A stretch of DNA of 64,000 bases from an uncultured Pseudomonadales bacterium (GCA_947489425.1 CANLDL010000003.1:186001-250000); one strand, 5' to 3'; shown: positions 35,505 through 45,064, counted from the first letter of the stretch. Program-made: numbers and translations. The notes: generated by a model from the letters alone, not told the origin.

Positions 35505-35927
35505 TTAACTCTTCTCAACCGGGTTAGCAATAATGGATAAATTCTCTTCATCCACTCGCAAATAGAAACAATTTGTACGGTCTGTATGACAGGCTGGACC
35601 TGTTTGATCTACTGCACACAGCAACGTGTCTCCGTCGCAATCTATTCGCATTTCAATTAATTTTTGTACATTACCTGAGCTTTCACCTTTGCGCCAGAAA
35701 GCTTGTCTGGATCGTGACCAATAACACACCTGCTTAGTTGACAGGCTTTCGATGATCGATTCTTTATTCATCCAGGCCATCATCAGCACTTCACCGGTAT
35801 CATGTTGCTGAGCAATAGCCGGTATCAGGCCTCGATCATCAAAACGTAGTTGATCGATTGCTTGGCTAAAAGCGACACTATCGCCTTTAGCCAGAGGCTC
35901 TAGCTGCTTATAAAATTTATTATCCAC
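35505..35927 (-). CDS. hisI: Phosphoribosyl-AMP cyclohydrolase
   Basis: About 140 residues with a GTG start at 35927; a TTG at 35966 would add 13 residues. HisI opens the adenine ring of PR-AMP in histidine synthesis. Conserved parts are IPAIAQQHDTGEVLMMAWMN, CYWSRSR, FWRKGESSG, and the zinc Cys residues in RIDCDGD and ACHTDRTNCFY. It stands apart from hisE (4.5 kb) and next to folE2. It may be the only hisI or a HisI2-type paralog; the genome outside the window would decide this. Confidence 0.9.
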   Translation of the reverse strand: MDNKFYKQLEPLAKGDSVAFSQAIDQLRFDDRGLIPAIAQQHDTGEVLMMAWMNKESIIESLSTKQVCYWSRSRQAFWRKGESSGNVQKLIEMRIDCDGDTLLCAVDQTGPACHTDRTNCFYLRVDEENLSIIANPVEKS

Positions 35928-36024
35928 AATATTTGTAATTAATGTCTTTAGTTGGTGAAAAATCAAACTCGGCCGAGAGTTTATCAGAAAGTTTTAGAAT
36001 ACACCGTTAAAAATCACTATCTCT

Positions 36025-36732
36025 TCAATCGGTTTTTTCAAATAACAAATCCCACACACCATGACCTAACCGCTGCCCTCTATTTTCAAACTTTGTTAAC
36101 GGACGATAATCTGGTTTAGCTGAATAACAATACTCACCCGCACAGTTGTTAAAGCCGGTAGCCAAACTCATAACCTCCATCATATGATCAGCATAAGCTT
36201 CCCAATCCGTTGCAAAATGACAGATACCACCAGCTAATAACTTTTGGTTCAACAGCTGCATAAAGCTTTGTTGAACAATTCTACGCTTATTGTGCTTTTT
36301 CTTATGCCAAGGGTCTGGGAAAAACAACTGGAAGCGACTTAAAGAATCACTAGGAATGCAATCTTCCAGTACATCTATAGCATCGGCCATATAAACTCGT
36401 AGATTATTGATATCAGCCTTAGCCGCATTATTAATTAATCGGCCCACACCTGGGGGGTGCACCTCTATACCAATAAAATCTGTATCGGGATGAGCAATGG
36501 CCATCTGTAATAATGAATCCCCCATACCAAAACCCACCTCTACCACAAGAGATGCTTGTCGACCAAAAATAGTAACAGGATCAATAACGCCATCGAAGAG
36601 GCTCAACCCATAACGTGTCCAAGCACTATCAAAGGCTTTCTTTTGCGCCTCGGTAATACGACCACCGCGAATAACGTAGCTGCGTATAGCTTTTTGTTTG
36701 TACTCGGGTTTTAACTCAAATGTTTGCGGCAT
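36025..36732 (-). CDS. trmB: tRNA (guanine-N7-)-methyltransferase
   Basis: 235 residues. It methylates G46 of tRNA using SAM. The SAM motif VEVGFGMGDSLLQMA, the FIGIEVHPPG strand, the catalytic FPDPWHKKKHNKRR and the C-terminal TKFENRGQRLGHGVWDL are all present. The length is normal. It follows the DUF423 gene after 58 bases and precedes hisI on the same strand. Confidence 0.96.
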   Translation of the reverse strand: MPQTFELKPEYKQKAIRSYVIRGGRITEAQKKAFDSAWTRYGLSLFDGVIDPVTIFGRQASLVVEVGFGMGDSLLQMAIAHPDTDFIGIEVHPPGVGRLINNAAKADINNLRVYMADAIDVLEDCIPSDSLSRFQLFFPDPWHKKKHNKRRIVQQSFMQLLNQKLLAGGICHFATDWEAYADHMMEVMSLATGFNNCAGEYCYSAKPDYRPLTKFENRGQRLGHGVWDLLFEKTD

Positions 36733-36790
36733 AATGTTTCTTTACTAAAAAATAATACGGTAGTACTTACTTCGAGGCAAAAAGCTCTAC

Positions 36791-37171
36791 TTAAAGACTG
36801 AGCTTTAAACTTCCTACCAATAAACCTAACCAGCCTATAATCAATAACAATCCACCTAAAGGAGTTACAGGCCCAAGCCAACTAGGTCCGCCTAATGCTA
36901 AGCCATAGAGACTACCGCTAAATAACAACATCCCTCCTAGCCATAGAAAACAGGTAATAACAAATGCCTTGGGTACGTCTTGTAACTGGCTCATAAATAT
37001 AACTAAAGCAAAAAGAGCCAAGGTATGAAACATTTGATAATGTGTGGCAGTTTGAAAAGCAGACAGCAAAGAGTCTGATATTTTGCCCTTTAAACCATGA
37101 GCGCCAAATGCACCAAGTACTACACTAGTAAAGCCACTCAAAGCGACAACAATCAACCAAAGCTTTATCAT
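36791..37171 (-). CDS. DUF423 (YgdD-like) membrane protein
   Basis: 126 residues, four membrane helices. The family motif GAFGAHGLKGK is after the first helix and ATHYQMFHTLALFA in the second. The C-terminus is PLGGLLLIIGWLGLL. The function is unknown and the family is widely conserved in proteobacteria. It lies between rpoH and trmB. Confidence 0.9.
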   Translation of the reverse strand: MIKLWLIVVALSGFTSVVLGAFGAHGLKGKISDSLLSAFQTATHYQMFHTLALFALVIFMSQLQDVPKAFVITCFLWLGGMLLFSGSLYGLALGGPSWLGPVTPLGGLLLIIGWLGLLVGSLKLSL

Positions 37172-37221
37172 AGCTAGCAGTTTCCACCCCCAAAAGGGGT
37201 TAAATTATATAAGGGCAGTTA

Positions 37222-37250
37222 ATAAAAAAGGCTGCGGTTTAGCAGCCTTT
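37222..37250 (-). terminator. Rho-independent terminator after rpoH
   Basis: On the minus strand AAAGGCTGC and GCAGCCTTT (37242-37250 / 37227-37235) form a 9-bp stem with a 6-base loop, followed by TTTATT. It lies 25 bases past the rpoH stop. Confidence 0.85.
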
Positions 37251-37275
37251 AAAGAGTCAGTTAGTTTAGCTTAGA

Positions 37276-38130
37276 TCATGCATCCATTACTGCACGTACT
37301 TTCTTCATCGCGTTCTTCTCAAGCTGACGAATCCTTTCCGCTGATACATTAAACTCATCGGCCAACTCATGTAATGTTGACTTATCATCATTGAGCCAAC
37401 GCCTTTGAATAATTACCTGACTACGCTCGTCAAGATCTTTCAGTGCGCTATGTAGGCGCGATACATTATCGGTATTCCAATCAGCTGCTTCTGTCTGCGT
37501 GGCTGGGTTATAGCGATGGTCTTCTAAGTAGTTGGCAGGCGCCAAGTACGCCGATTCTTCGTCATCATCGGAGCCTGCATCAAAAGATGCATCATATGAG
37601 GCAAGACGACCTTCCATCTGTTGTACATGCTTAACCTCAACATTAAGGTCTTTAGCAACTGCTTGCGCTTCTTCGTGGGTTAACCAACCTAGGCGTTTTT
37701 TCTGTCCCCGTAAATTAAAAAATAATTTACGCTGTGCTTTAGTTGTGGCCACTTTAACAATGCGCCAATTACGCAGGATAAACTCATGCATCTCGGCTTT
37801 AATCCAATGAACAGCAAAGGATACCAAACGCACACCTTTTTCAGGGTTAAAGCGCTTGACCGCTTTCATCAAGCCAACATTACCTTCCTGAATAAGATCA
37901 GACTGTGACAAACCATAACCTGAATAGGATTTAGCAATATGAACAACAAAACGTAGGTGAGCCATAACTAACTGGCGTGCAGCATCAACATCTTCATCGT
38001 AATAAAGACGTTCGCCTAAACGCTTTTCCTCATCAACTGAGAGGATTGGAAAGCTATTAACCGCTTGCATGTAAGCATTAATATTTGCACCTGGTGCAAG
38101 CATATCAACAGGCTGTAAGCTGGTTCCCAT
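37276..38130 (-). CDS. rpoH: RNA polymerase sigma-32 (heat shock)
   Basis: 284 residues. Region 2 is visible as [22 protein letters not shown] and [19 protein letters not shown]. The RpoH box that is special to sigma-32 lies in [16 protein letters not shown]. Region 4 has [25 protein letters not shown]. It directs transcription of chaperones and proteases, and stands next to ftsEXY as in E. coli and Pseudomonas. A candidate sigma-E promoter and a sigma-70 promoter lie upstream. Confidence 0.97.
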   Translation of the reverse strand: MGTSLQPVDMLAPGANINAYMQAVNSFPILSVDEEKRLGERLYYDEDVDAARQLVMAHLRFVVHIAKSYSGYGLSQSDLIQEGNVGLMKAVKRFNPEKGVRLVSFAVHWIKAEMHEFILRNWRIVKVATTKAQRKLFFNLRGQKKRLGWLTHEEAQAVAKDLNVEVKHVQQMEGRLASYDASFDAGSDDDEESAYLAPANYLEDHRYNPATQTEAADWNTDNVSRLHSALKDLDERSQVIIQRRWLNDDKSTLHELADEFNVSAERIRQLEKNAMKKVRAVMDA

Positions 38131-38164
38131 TTATTTCTCCGCTATTTAATCCTATAACATTTAC

Positions 38165-38194
38165 ATTCTAGCACGCTCTTTATTAGAGGGCCAA
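38165..38194 (-). promoter_or_regulatory. Candidate sigma-70 promoter of rpoH
   Basis: On the minus strand TTGGCC (38189-38194), an 18-base spacer and TAGAAT (38165-38170), 35 bases upstream of the ATG. Confidence 0.45.
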
Positions 38195-38211
38195 CGCTTG
38201 AGAAAAGTTCC
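38183..38211 (-). promoter_or_regulatory. Candidate sigma-E (AlgU/RpoE) promoter of rpoH
   Basis: On the minus strand GGAACTT (38205-38211) is followed after 17 bases by TCTAA (38183-38187), close to the sigma-E consensus and to the rpoH P3 promoter of E. coli in layout. It overlaps the sigma-70 candidate. Confidence 0.55.
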
Positions 38212-38340
38212 TGAAATACAATTATCTCATAAAAAACAATAACTTAAGCACTTTGTTAGATAAACGTATAAAATTATACGCCTAACTACATAGCTCTAGA
38301 TTAGGGCTACTAGAAGAAAATAAAGTAGATAACTGGCTAA

Positions 38341-39321
38341 TTATGTTGGCTCAATTTGCTTTAAGTGACGAGCAACGGCAACCCAAGCACCTAGCCAGCC
38401 CATCCAAGCACTACCCAGTAATAAAACAAGCACGGCACCTAGGCTTAAACCTTCCTGTGAATACTCACTTTCATAGAGGCTGATCAGGCTATTAATAGGA
38501 TCAGCTAACCACAAGCCAATAATAATCAGTAAAATAGTCGCCAATAAGCCTCCACCTATACCATACCAAAGCCCCGTGTATAAAAATGGCCTACGCACAA
38601 AGCCATTGGTGCCACCTACCATTTTGGTAACAACAATCTCTTCTCGACGGTTCTCGATAGCCAAGCGAAGTGTATTACCAATAATTAGCAATACACCAAC
38701 AGATAATAAACTGGCCAAGGCAACAACAAAGCGCTCACCTAAAACCAACAACTCATGAAGCCGTCGCAACCAGCCCAAATCTAATTGCACCGTGTCAACC
38801 AGTGCATTGGCCTCGATCTCTTTTTGTAATTTCGATAGCTGGCTAGTATCGTCCAAGGTGTTGACTGGCTGAATAATAAAAACTGTAGGCAAGGGGTTTT
38901 CATCGAGCTCCGACAATACATCACCCAAACCAGAATAACGCTGGAATTCCGATAGCGCCTTTGTAGGACTGACAACATCAATCGATTTAATTGATGGATT
39001 TTTCTCAAGACTAGCCTGCAGGTTTTCGATGGCCAACGGCTTAGCAGAACGTTCTAAAAAAGCCGACATTTGTGCGCTATCTTGCCAACCTTGCCCTAAT
39101 TGCTGGGCATTTTGCAGGCTAAGAAACAAGCCTGTAGGCAACGCAATAGCAATGGCAATGACTAAACAAGTAAAAAATGTCTGTATAGGGGTATTCAACA
39201 GGCGCAATAAACTATTGGAACAAGAATCTTTATGATGTGCCCACCAAGCCTTTAAAAGGTCTATCGTCGATACCCGCGAGACCTTGCCACCAGACATTTT
39301 AGAGGAGTCTCTCTCGGCCAT
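38341..39321 (-). CDS. ftsX: Cell division permease-like protein FtsX
   Basis: 326 residues: a cytoplasmic N-terminus, first helix (FFTCLVIAIAIALPTGLFLSL), a periplasmic domain, then three helices (LLSVGVLLIIGNTLRLAIENR after the second). FtsX with FtsE relays ATP hydrolysis across the membrane to EnvC, which activates amidases; an EnvC gene lies at 48.4 kb. Its start overlaps the ftsE stop by one base. Confidence 0.95.
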   Translation of the reverse strand: MAERDSSKMSGGKVSRVSTIDLLKAWWAHHKDSCSNSLLRLLNTPIQTFFTCLVIAIAIALPTGLFLSLQNAQQLGQGWQDSAQMSAFLERSAKPLAIENLQASLEKNPSIKSIDVVSPTKALSEFQRYSGLGDVLSELDENPLPTVFIIQPVNTLDDTSQLSKLQKEIEANALVDTVQLDLGWLRRLHELLVLGERFVVALASLLSVGVLLIIGNTLRLAIENRREEIVVTKMVGGTNGFVRRPFLYTGLWYGIGGGLLATILLIIIGLWLADPINSLISLYESEYSQEGLSLGAVLVLLLGSAWMGWLGAWVAVARHLKQIEPT

Positions 39322-40016
39322 TAATAAGACTCCACCGAAGCACTCTCGATATTTTCCATATCATTACGTATAAGCCGTCCATCGGACAGCTCCATAATAG
39401 GGCAATTCATCGAATTAATGAGTGCGATATCATGAGTTGCAATTAACACAGAGACACCTACGCTTTTGAAATCCTGAAATAGCTGCATAATTTCTGCAGA
39501 TAGCTCTGGATCGAGGTTTCCCGTCGGCTCATCAGCCAACAAAATCGCGGGTTTATTTACCACTGCTCGTGCAATGCCAACTCGCTGCTGTTCACCACCG
39601 GAGAGTGCTAGAGGGTTATTTTTTTCTTTATGCAAAAGGCCTACTTTATCCAAAGCTGCGCGCACGCGACGGCCTTGATCCTTAATAGGCATACCAGAGA
39701 TTTGCAAAGGCAATGCAACGTTGTCGAAAACAGATCGATCAAAAAGTAATTGATGATTTTGGAACACAACACCTATCTGACGACGTAGATAAGGGATTTG
39801 TGATGCACTAACTTGCGCTAAATTTTTACCGCCTATCAACACATTACCTCGTGTAGGCCGCTCAATAAGCATAATCAGCTTTAGCAAGGTACTTTTACCT
39901 GCACCTGAGTGTCCCGTCAAAAAAGCCATTTGGCCCGAGGCTAACTCAAAGTTAACATTGAGCAGAGCGTCATGCCCTTCGCCGTAGCGTTTAGTAATGT
40001 TGTCGAAACAAATCAT
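39321..40016 (-). CDS. ftsE: Cell division ATP-binding protein FtsE
   Basis: 231 residues, an ABC ATPase. Walker [13 protein letters not shown], signature [14 protein letters not shown], Walker [12 protein letters not shown] and the H-loop ATHD are intact. The C-terminal extension is ten or so residues longer than in E. coli. It lies 22 bases after ftsY and overlaps ftsX. Confidence 0.97.
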   Translation of the reverse strand: MICFDNITKRYGEGHDALLNVNFELASGQMAFLTGHSGAGKSTLLKLIMLIERPTRGNVLIGGKNLAQVSASQIPYLRRQIGVVFQNHQLLFDRSVFDNVALPLQISGMPIKDQGRRVRAALDKVGLLHKEKNNPLALSGGEQQRVGIARAVVNKPAILLADEPTGNLDPELSAEIMQLFQDFKSVGVSVLIATHDIALINSMNCPIMELSDGRLIRNDMENIESASVESY

Positions 40017-40038
40017 AAAATAAGTACGCCACGGCCAG

Positions 40039-41055
40039 CTATGAATTTACATTAAACAAGGCATCGACAAAAGTTGATGATGAAAATGGCTGAAGATCAT
40101 CAATACCTTCGCCAACACCAATGAACCTGACAGGCAAACCAAAGCGCTCGCTTAGCGCAAAAATCACTCCGCCCTTGGCAGTGCCGTCCAACTTAGTCAA
40201 AGCAATGCCTGTTACGCCAGCAGCATCGATAAATTGTTGTGCCTGATTCAATGCATTTTGACCAGTACCTGCATCCAACACTAGTAGCACTTCATGGGGT
40301 GCAGCAACATCGAGCTTGGCCATAACGCGCTTCACCTTAGATAACTCATCCATCAGGTGGTCTTTATTATGTAAACGTCCAGCGGTATCAGCTATCAACA
40401 CATCAACTTGCTTTGATTGAGCAGATTGTAAGGCGTCAAAAATAACTGATGCACTATCAGCACCAGTATGTTGGGCAACAACTTGCACTTGGTTACGCTC
40501 TCCCCATACTTGTAGTTGTTCAACCGCAGCTGCACGAAAAGTATCGCCCGCTGCAAGCATTACCTGCTTGCCCTCTTGCTGAAAGCGCTTAGCTAATTTG
40601 CCAATCGTGGTGGTTTTACCGACACCATTCACACCCACCACCAAAATAACAAAGGGCTGTTTTTCAGTGCTCGTCACCAATGGCTGCTCAACAGGCTCTA
40701 ATAGATCCCTCAGTTGTTTCTGCAATGCGGCATAAAGAGCATCACCATCAGCCAGCTCTTTGCGCTGCACACTTTCGGTCAGCTTATCGATAATTTTAGT
40801 CGTGGCATCGATACCTACATCAGCGGTAAGCAACTGCGCCTCTAAGTCTTCCAATAATTCATCATCGATTTCTTTTTTACCGAGTACAAGACTACCTATA
40901 CCCTCAGCTAACTGGTTACTCGTCCGTGACAGACCTCGCTTAAAGCGCTGAAAAAGGCTCTCGGGTTTTTCTTCTACTTTTTTGTCTTGTTGTGGTTCAG
41001 CAATGGCCGGCTCTGAAGATTCAGCCCTGTCTGATTTAAAACGTTTAAAAAACAT
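40039..41055 (-). CDS. ftsY: Signal recognition particle receptor FtsY
   Basis: 338 residues. An acidic/basic A domain (first 40) is short, followed by the N domain (LGKKEIDDELLEDLEAQLLTADVG) and the G domain: GVNGVGKTTTIGKLA, DTFRAAAVEQL, DTAGRLHNKDHLMDEL, TKLDGTAKGG. It docks SRP-ribosome complexes at the membrane. It is transcribed divergently from rsmD with 211 bases between them. Confidence 0.97.
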   Translation of the reverse strand: MFFKRFKSDRAESSEPAIAEPQQDKKVEEKPESLFQRFKRGLSRTSNQLAEGIGSLVLGKKEIDDELLEDLEAQLLTADVGIDATTKIIDKLTESVQRKELADGDALYAALQKQLRDLLEPVEQPLVTSTEKQPFVILVVGVNGVGKTTTIGKLAKRFQQEGKQVMLAAGDTFRAAAVEQLQVWGERNQVQVVAQHTGADSASVIFDALQSAQSKQVDVLIADTAGRLHNKDHLMDELSKVKRVMAKLDVAAPHEVLLVLDAGTGQNALNQAQQFIDAAGVTGIALTKLDGTAKGGVIFALSERFGLPVRFIGVGEGIDDLQPFSSSTFVDALFNVNS

Positions 41056-41266
41056 AAAATAGCCTTATCTCTGGCAAAAATAGCAAATCTAGGCCCACAG
41101 CCTAGCCAAAGGATTCAAGAAGATGGCATATCAAACACACAAAAGCGTAGGAGTAATACACAAAATGAATAAAATCGGGGAGAATTCTCGATCCTGCCAA
41201 TATAAAACGCTATCCTACCACTACTGTAATTTATTGTGTTAATCAAAGCGTTACTAAAGGGCTATT

Positions 41267-41887
41267 TTGTCAAAGCATTCTCATAAGAAACCCAAGCCAC
41301 AAGCCGCAAATAAAACTCGCAACAAACAGCCAAACCAATTACGAATTATTGCTGGCCAGTGGCGGGGGCGCAAACTACCCATTGTTGACGCCGAGGGCTT
41401 GAGACCAACAAGCGATCGTATTCGCGAAACCTTATTTAATTGGCTAGCTCCTAGCATTAATGAAAGCACCTGCTTAGATCTTTTTGCAGGCTCTGGCGCT
41501 CTCGGACTTGAATGCCTGTCACGTGGAGCGTTAAGTGCGACACTGATAGAGAGTAATACAGCTGCCGCCAAGCAGCTCGCACAAAATAGCAAAGTACTAG
41601 GCGCTCTCAACGCTAATATTATTCAAGAGAATGCCCAACACTGGCTACAAGACCCAAGCCTTGCCAAAGGCACTGTCGATATCGTGTTTATCGACCCACC
41701 CTTTGCTTATGGTTTATGGGATAGTACTTTCGAGTTACTGGCTCAGAGTGAGCTCTTAGCAAACAATGCACTCATTTATATAGAAAGCCCAAAAGGCAAA
41801 GCATATAAAGCCCCCCAAGACTGGGAGAACCTTAAAAAGAAAACAGCTGGAGATGTTGATTACGCACTTTTTAGATATAGCGGGTGA
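41267..41887 (+). CDS. rsmD: 16S rRNA (guanine966-N2)-methyltransferase
   Basis: 206 residues from a TTG start; no ATG occurs before the conserved LRIIAGQWRGRKL, so TTG is likely. The SAM-binding DLFAGSGALGLECLSRGA, the LRPTSDRIRETLFNWL helix and the catalytic IDPPF (N/D-PP-Y/F) motif are present. It modifies G966 of 16S rRNA. The rsmD/ftsY divergent pair is common in gammaproteobacteria. Confidence 0.93.
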   Translation: MSKHSHKKPKPQAANKTRNKQPNQLRIIAGQWRGRKLPIVDAEGLRPTSDRIRETLFNWLAPSINESTCLDLFAGSGALGLECLSRGALSATLIESNTAAAKQLAQNSKVLGALNANIIQENAQHWLQDPSLAKGTVDIVFIDPPFAYGLWDSTFELLAQSELLANNALIYIESPKGKAYKAPQDWENLKKKTAGDVDYALFRYSG

Positions 41888-41922
41888 AATACTTCTTAGT
41901 AGCGATCCATTCAATGTTTAGC

Positions 41923-42276
41923 TTATGTTTTTGACCAAACAGCATACTCATTACCATTGGGGTCTAAAAAATGAAAACGCCTGCCACCTGGAAATGAAAA
42001 GATATCTTGAGAGATAGAACCATTGGCGGCCAAGATCTTGTCTATGGTCGCCTCTAAGCTATCACTATAGAAAACCAGCAAAACGCTGCCTGCTGACGCC
42101 TGCACAGTTTGATCGGACTGAAAGAAACCGCCATCGATACCGGCATCATAAAAAGCCGTATAATTATCGCCAAAATCCTCGAAGCGCCAATTGAATACCT
42201 CACCAAAAAAAGATTTGGTCAAGGCCAAATCTTTTACTGGAAATTCAACATAGTTGAGCTTTTCATGATTACTCAA
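41923..42276 (-). CDS. VOC-family (glyoxalase-like) protein
   Basis: 117 residues with a pair of beta-alpha-beta-beta-beta modules: YVEFPVKDLALTKSFFGEVFNW at the start and GGRRFHFLDPNGNEYAVWSKT at the end. Family members are metal-dependent isomerases, dioxygenases or resistance proteins. The Glu near the end and His in FHFLDPNG may bind a metal. The substrate is unknown. It converges on rsmD. Confidence 0.8.
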   Translation of the reverse strand: MSNHEKLNYVEFPVKDLALTKSFFGEVFNWRFEDFGDNYTAFYDAGIDGGFFQSDQTVQASAGSVLLVFYSDSLEATIDKILAANGSISQDIFSFPGGRRFHFLDPNGNEYAVWSKT

Positions 42277-42301
42277 GAATACTTACTCCTTATGTAAAGG
42301 C

Positions 42302-43222
42302 TTACTTATGCGCAACCGTCGACGATGGCGAATCGTGGTGACACGAAGGTACTTTGCCATCAATCTTATCCAACAAACATAGCGACCAAGATACAACCTC
42401 TTGGCGTCTAGTTAACGGAAACAAATGTCCTTCTTTCTCTAAACGGATAACATCCGTTGATTCAGGTGCTAAGTTTTCTTCAGCAAAGTCTGCATTCGCA
42501 GGATATACATTGGTATCCTTAAGGCCCTGCACAACAATAACGGGCAAATCTAGGCTCGCCCAACGGGACTCCATTAATTTCATTTCAGAGCGAAGCGCCA
42601 ATATTTCAAGATTTGATTTGGTCAGTTTGCCGCCAATAATATAGCCCATACCTGGCAGACGAGCAATTTGATTGTACCAACGAAGACCCGATAATTTCGG
42701 ACTAAGAGTCCCTGCTAGTAGTAATAGGCCATCTACCGAGCCTGGATGATCCATCGCTACACGCGGTGCAATAGAAGAACCTAGTGAGTGACCTAGCAAC
42801 ACGACAGGTCGTTGATTGTTATGCTTTTTAAGCTCTAAAGAAAAAGCCGAGAATATTTTAGCATGACGCTCATAACTGATAATCTCACGCGTATTGCCTG
42901 CAACCGAATGACCCCAACCTGGCCGATCAACAACAATCACATAAAAACGCTCGCGTAGCTGCTCATTCAACATATAACGCGCGTATTGATGCCAATTACC
43001 GGGAGTGCCATGGATGATAATTAATGCCGGTTTTGTCCTATCTCCTGCGGCCGCATAAAATAAACGATCACCATCAACCTCGAAGTACTGACGAGATATT
43101 TCAACATTATTAACAACAATGCTGTCAAAAAGCTCCCATTCCTTTTCTAGCTCCTTTGGGGCAAGGCAGCCCGCTAAAGATATCGCCAACAAAACACCTA
43201 ACAACCTCAACACAGAAAACAT
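42302..43222 (-). CDS. Alpha/beta hydrolase lipoprotein
   Basis: 306 residues. The signal peptide ends in lipobox SLAGC, so it is an envelope lipoprotein. The fold is clear: IIHGTPGNWHQY (oxyanion), VVDRPGWGHS, the nucleophile GHSLGSS (Ser about residue 146), an Asp in VVQGLKDTNVYP and the catalytic His in EGHLFPL. The substrate is unknown; a peptidase S33-like or esterase role is possible. It lies 25 bases upstream of the VOC gene. Confidence 0.82.
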   Translation of the reverse strand: MFSVLRLLGVLLAISLAGCLAPKELEKEWELFDSIVVNNVEISRQYFEVDGDRLFYAAAGDRTKPALIIIHGTPGNWHQYARYMLNEQLRERFYVIVVDRPGWGHSVAGNTREIISYERHAKIFSAFSLELKKHNNQRPVVLLGHSLGSSIAPRVAMDHPGSVDGLLLLAGTLSPKLSGLRWYNQIARLPGMGYIIGGKLTKSNLEILALRSEMKLMESRWASLDLPVIVVQGLKDTNVYPANADFAEENLAPESTDVIRLEKEGHLFPLTRRQEVVSWSLCLLDKIDGKVPSCHHDSPSSTVAHK

Positions 43223-43291
43223 CCTCTAAAATTTTACAATAGTTCTCTAGACGCTCAAATAACAGGATAGTTCGACACGGATTAATCCACT

Positions 43292-44227
43292 CTAATCATT
43301 TAATAAGAATTCAGGCAACGGAGTTAAAGAGCAATTAAAGGAAGCATATGAGCAATCAGTAATAGTAGATTGACCCAATTTCTCTAAGCGCTCTATCCTC
43401 TTTTGTGACAACGGATGAGAGTTCAATATCTCTGGCAAGCTTGTTTCTTGGCCTGCTTTAACTAACTGTGAGAATAACTCTGTAGCACCTAAACCATGGC
43501 CATAATATTTCAATAAGGTATTGTAAGCCTCAATGTCCGACTCGGTCTCTTGGCCTCGACTAAAAGCCAATGAGGTCAAAAGATTAACGTGGCCCGCTAG
43601 GCTGGTTGAAAGACTATCACCCCCAACACCGGTCACCAGCGACAAAATAACACCGAGCCCCAGCCCTCGACTCAAAGCAACAATAGGATGTCTATTTTTA
43701 ACATGGGCAATCTCATGAGCAATGACCATTGCCAAGCCATTTTCGCTCTCAACGGCATCAATTAAGCCCTGATAAATAAACACGTGGCCACCAAGAGTGG
43801 CAAAAGCATTTACAAGAGGCTGGTCAATATAATGTACGGTAATTGTTATCGGCTCAGGTAACTCTTGGGCTAGCGCTAATTTATTGGCAAGGTCTTGCAA
43901 ATAGAGCGTTATTTTTTGAACGCGTAATGTATATTGCTCATCAAGCCCGTCGAGGTTTTTATCGGTAGTCGGCAAGCCTAACGCATCAAGCAGGCCATTT
44001 TGAGTATCATCGCCGCTCTCATTAAAAGAAGCACTGATACTCTCAGCCCACTTAACCTCTGCTTCAAAGGGCACCCATTTAGCAATAAAGCCAATGGTAT
44101 AGAACAACACTAGCAATACGGCAATAATCGCACCCGAAACACCCAATAGTAGATAGATAAAGTTTTTTAGCGGGTGCTCGCTGCTAACGTTTATCCCTTC
44201 GGGTATTTTTGAGTTTTGATATTCCAT
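43292..44227 (-). CDS. M48-family zinc metallopeptidase
   Basis: 311 residues. One membrane helix near residues 25-50 anchors it, followed by a periplasmic or cytoplasmic domain with the zinc motif HEIAH (about 170-174) and the third ligand Glu in RGQETESDIEAYN. The family includes HtpX, LoiP and YfgC-like quality control proteases. The single anchor and the C-terminal NSHPLSQKRIERLEKL place it nearer to the LoiP/YcaL group. It starts a run of envelope genes with two YbjQ proteins upstream. Confidence 0.85.
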   Translation of the reverse strand: MEYQNSKIPEGINVSSEHPLKNFIYLLLGVSGAIIAVLLVLFYTIGFIAKWVPFEAEVKWAESISASFNESGDDTQNGLLDALGLPTTDKNLDGLDEQYTLRVQKITLYLQDLANKLALAQELPEPITITVHYIDQPLVNAFATLGGHVFIYQGLIDAVESENGLAMVIAHEIAHVKNRHPIVALSRGLGLGVILSLVTGVGGDSLSTSLAGHVNLLTSLAFSRGQETESDIEAYNTLLKYYGHGLGATELFSQLVKAGQETSLPEILNSHPLSQKRIERLEKLGQSTITDCSYASFNCSLTPLPEFLLND

Positions 44228-44268
44228 ACAGCCCCACCCTCTTATCTTTTAAAAAGCATCCCAGCTAG

Positions 44269-44718
44269 TTAGTGGTTCGACAGTAAGCCTGTACCATAGG
44301 CATAAACTTCGACAGCACCTACCTGATTCTTATTGCCTTTAGTAATCGATGCCGTTTCCAACTTAACATTAACAATAGTATTTAGGCCTTTTTTACGAGC
44401 CTCGGCTTTCATACGCAACAATGCTTCTCGCCTTGCTCGCTCAAGCAACGATTCATAAGCCGTTACTCTACCACCAACTAAATTACGCAAAGCGGCAACA
44501 AAACGTTTGAAGTAGTCAACGGAGATAACTACATTGCCGCCCACCAACTCTGCTCGCTGTTCACCATCGTTATTAAGAGGAAAACGCTTTGCAAAAGTTA
44601 ATATACTTTGATATTCACTCTCACGTTTAATAATAGAACGAAAGTGCCTTTTCTCGGCTATCTGTCCAAAAACATAGCCCAGAGACAACAACACAAAAAG
44701 AATAATTAAATCGTACAT
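44269..44718 (-). CDS. YbjQ-family (DUF74) protein with a membrane anchor
   Basis: 149 residues. An N-terminal helix (MYDLIILFVLLSLGYVFGQ) is followed by a YbjQ/heavy-metal-binding-like domain: YFKRFVAALRNLVGGRVTAYESLLERARREALLRM and NTIVNVKLETASI, ending in AVEVYAYGTGL. It looks like an anchored paralog of the next gene upstream, with which it shares the GG(R/E)xxxYxELLxxAR pattern. The function is not known. Confidence 0.75.
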   Translation of the reverse strand: MYDLIILFVLLSLGYVFGQIAEKRHFRSIIKRESEYQSILTFAKRFPLNNDGEQRAELVGGNVVISVDYFKRFVAALRNLVGGRVTAYESLLERARREALLRMKAEARKKGLNTIVNVKLETASITKGNKNQVGAVEVYAYGTGLLSNH

Positions 44719-44749
44719 AACAATATGTTCCTATAAAGCGAGAGCTAGA

Positions 44750-45064
44750 TTATTCCAAAACAACAGCGGTTCCATAGGCAAATAATTCTGCCGCACCTGC
44801 AGCAACAGAGCTTGTAGAGAAGCGTACATTTAAGATTGCATTCGCTCCAATTGCCTCAGCTTGTTGTTTCATTCGATCAACAGCCTCTTCTCGCGATTCC
44901 GTCAGCAGCTCGGTATACCCTACCAACTCCCCGCCAAAGATATTTTTAAAGCCTGCCATTAAATCTCTACCCACATGCTTGGAGCGCACAGTATTACCCT
45001 GCACCATTCCTAAATGTTTGACCACCTGACGACCGGGAACAATCTCTATATTTGTCACTATCAT
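44750..45064 (-). CDS. YbjQ family protein (putative heavy-metal-binding domain)
   Basis: 104 residues with all family features: the N-terminal VTNIEIVPGRQVVKHLGMVQGNTVRSKH, GGELVGYTELLTESREEAVDRM and the C-terminal ANAILNVRFSTSS, AAELFAYGTAV. It forms a homopentamer in known structures. Its role is unclear. It lies 31 bases upstream of the anchored paralog. Confidence 0.88.
   Translation of the reverse strand: MIVTNIEIVPGRQVVKHLGMVQGNTVRSKHVGRDLMAGFKNIFGGELVGYTELLTESREEAVDRMKQQAEAIGANAILNVRFSTSSVAAGAAELFAYGTAVVLE

Noticed and set aside
35928..36024. Possible Zur box upstream of hisI-folE2
   Set aside because: I looked for the GTTATA-type inverted repeat and found none with the right spacing.
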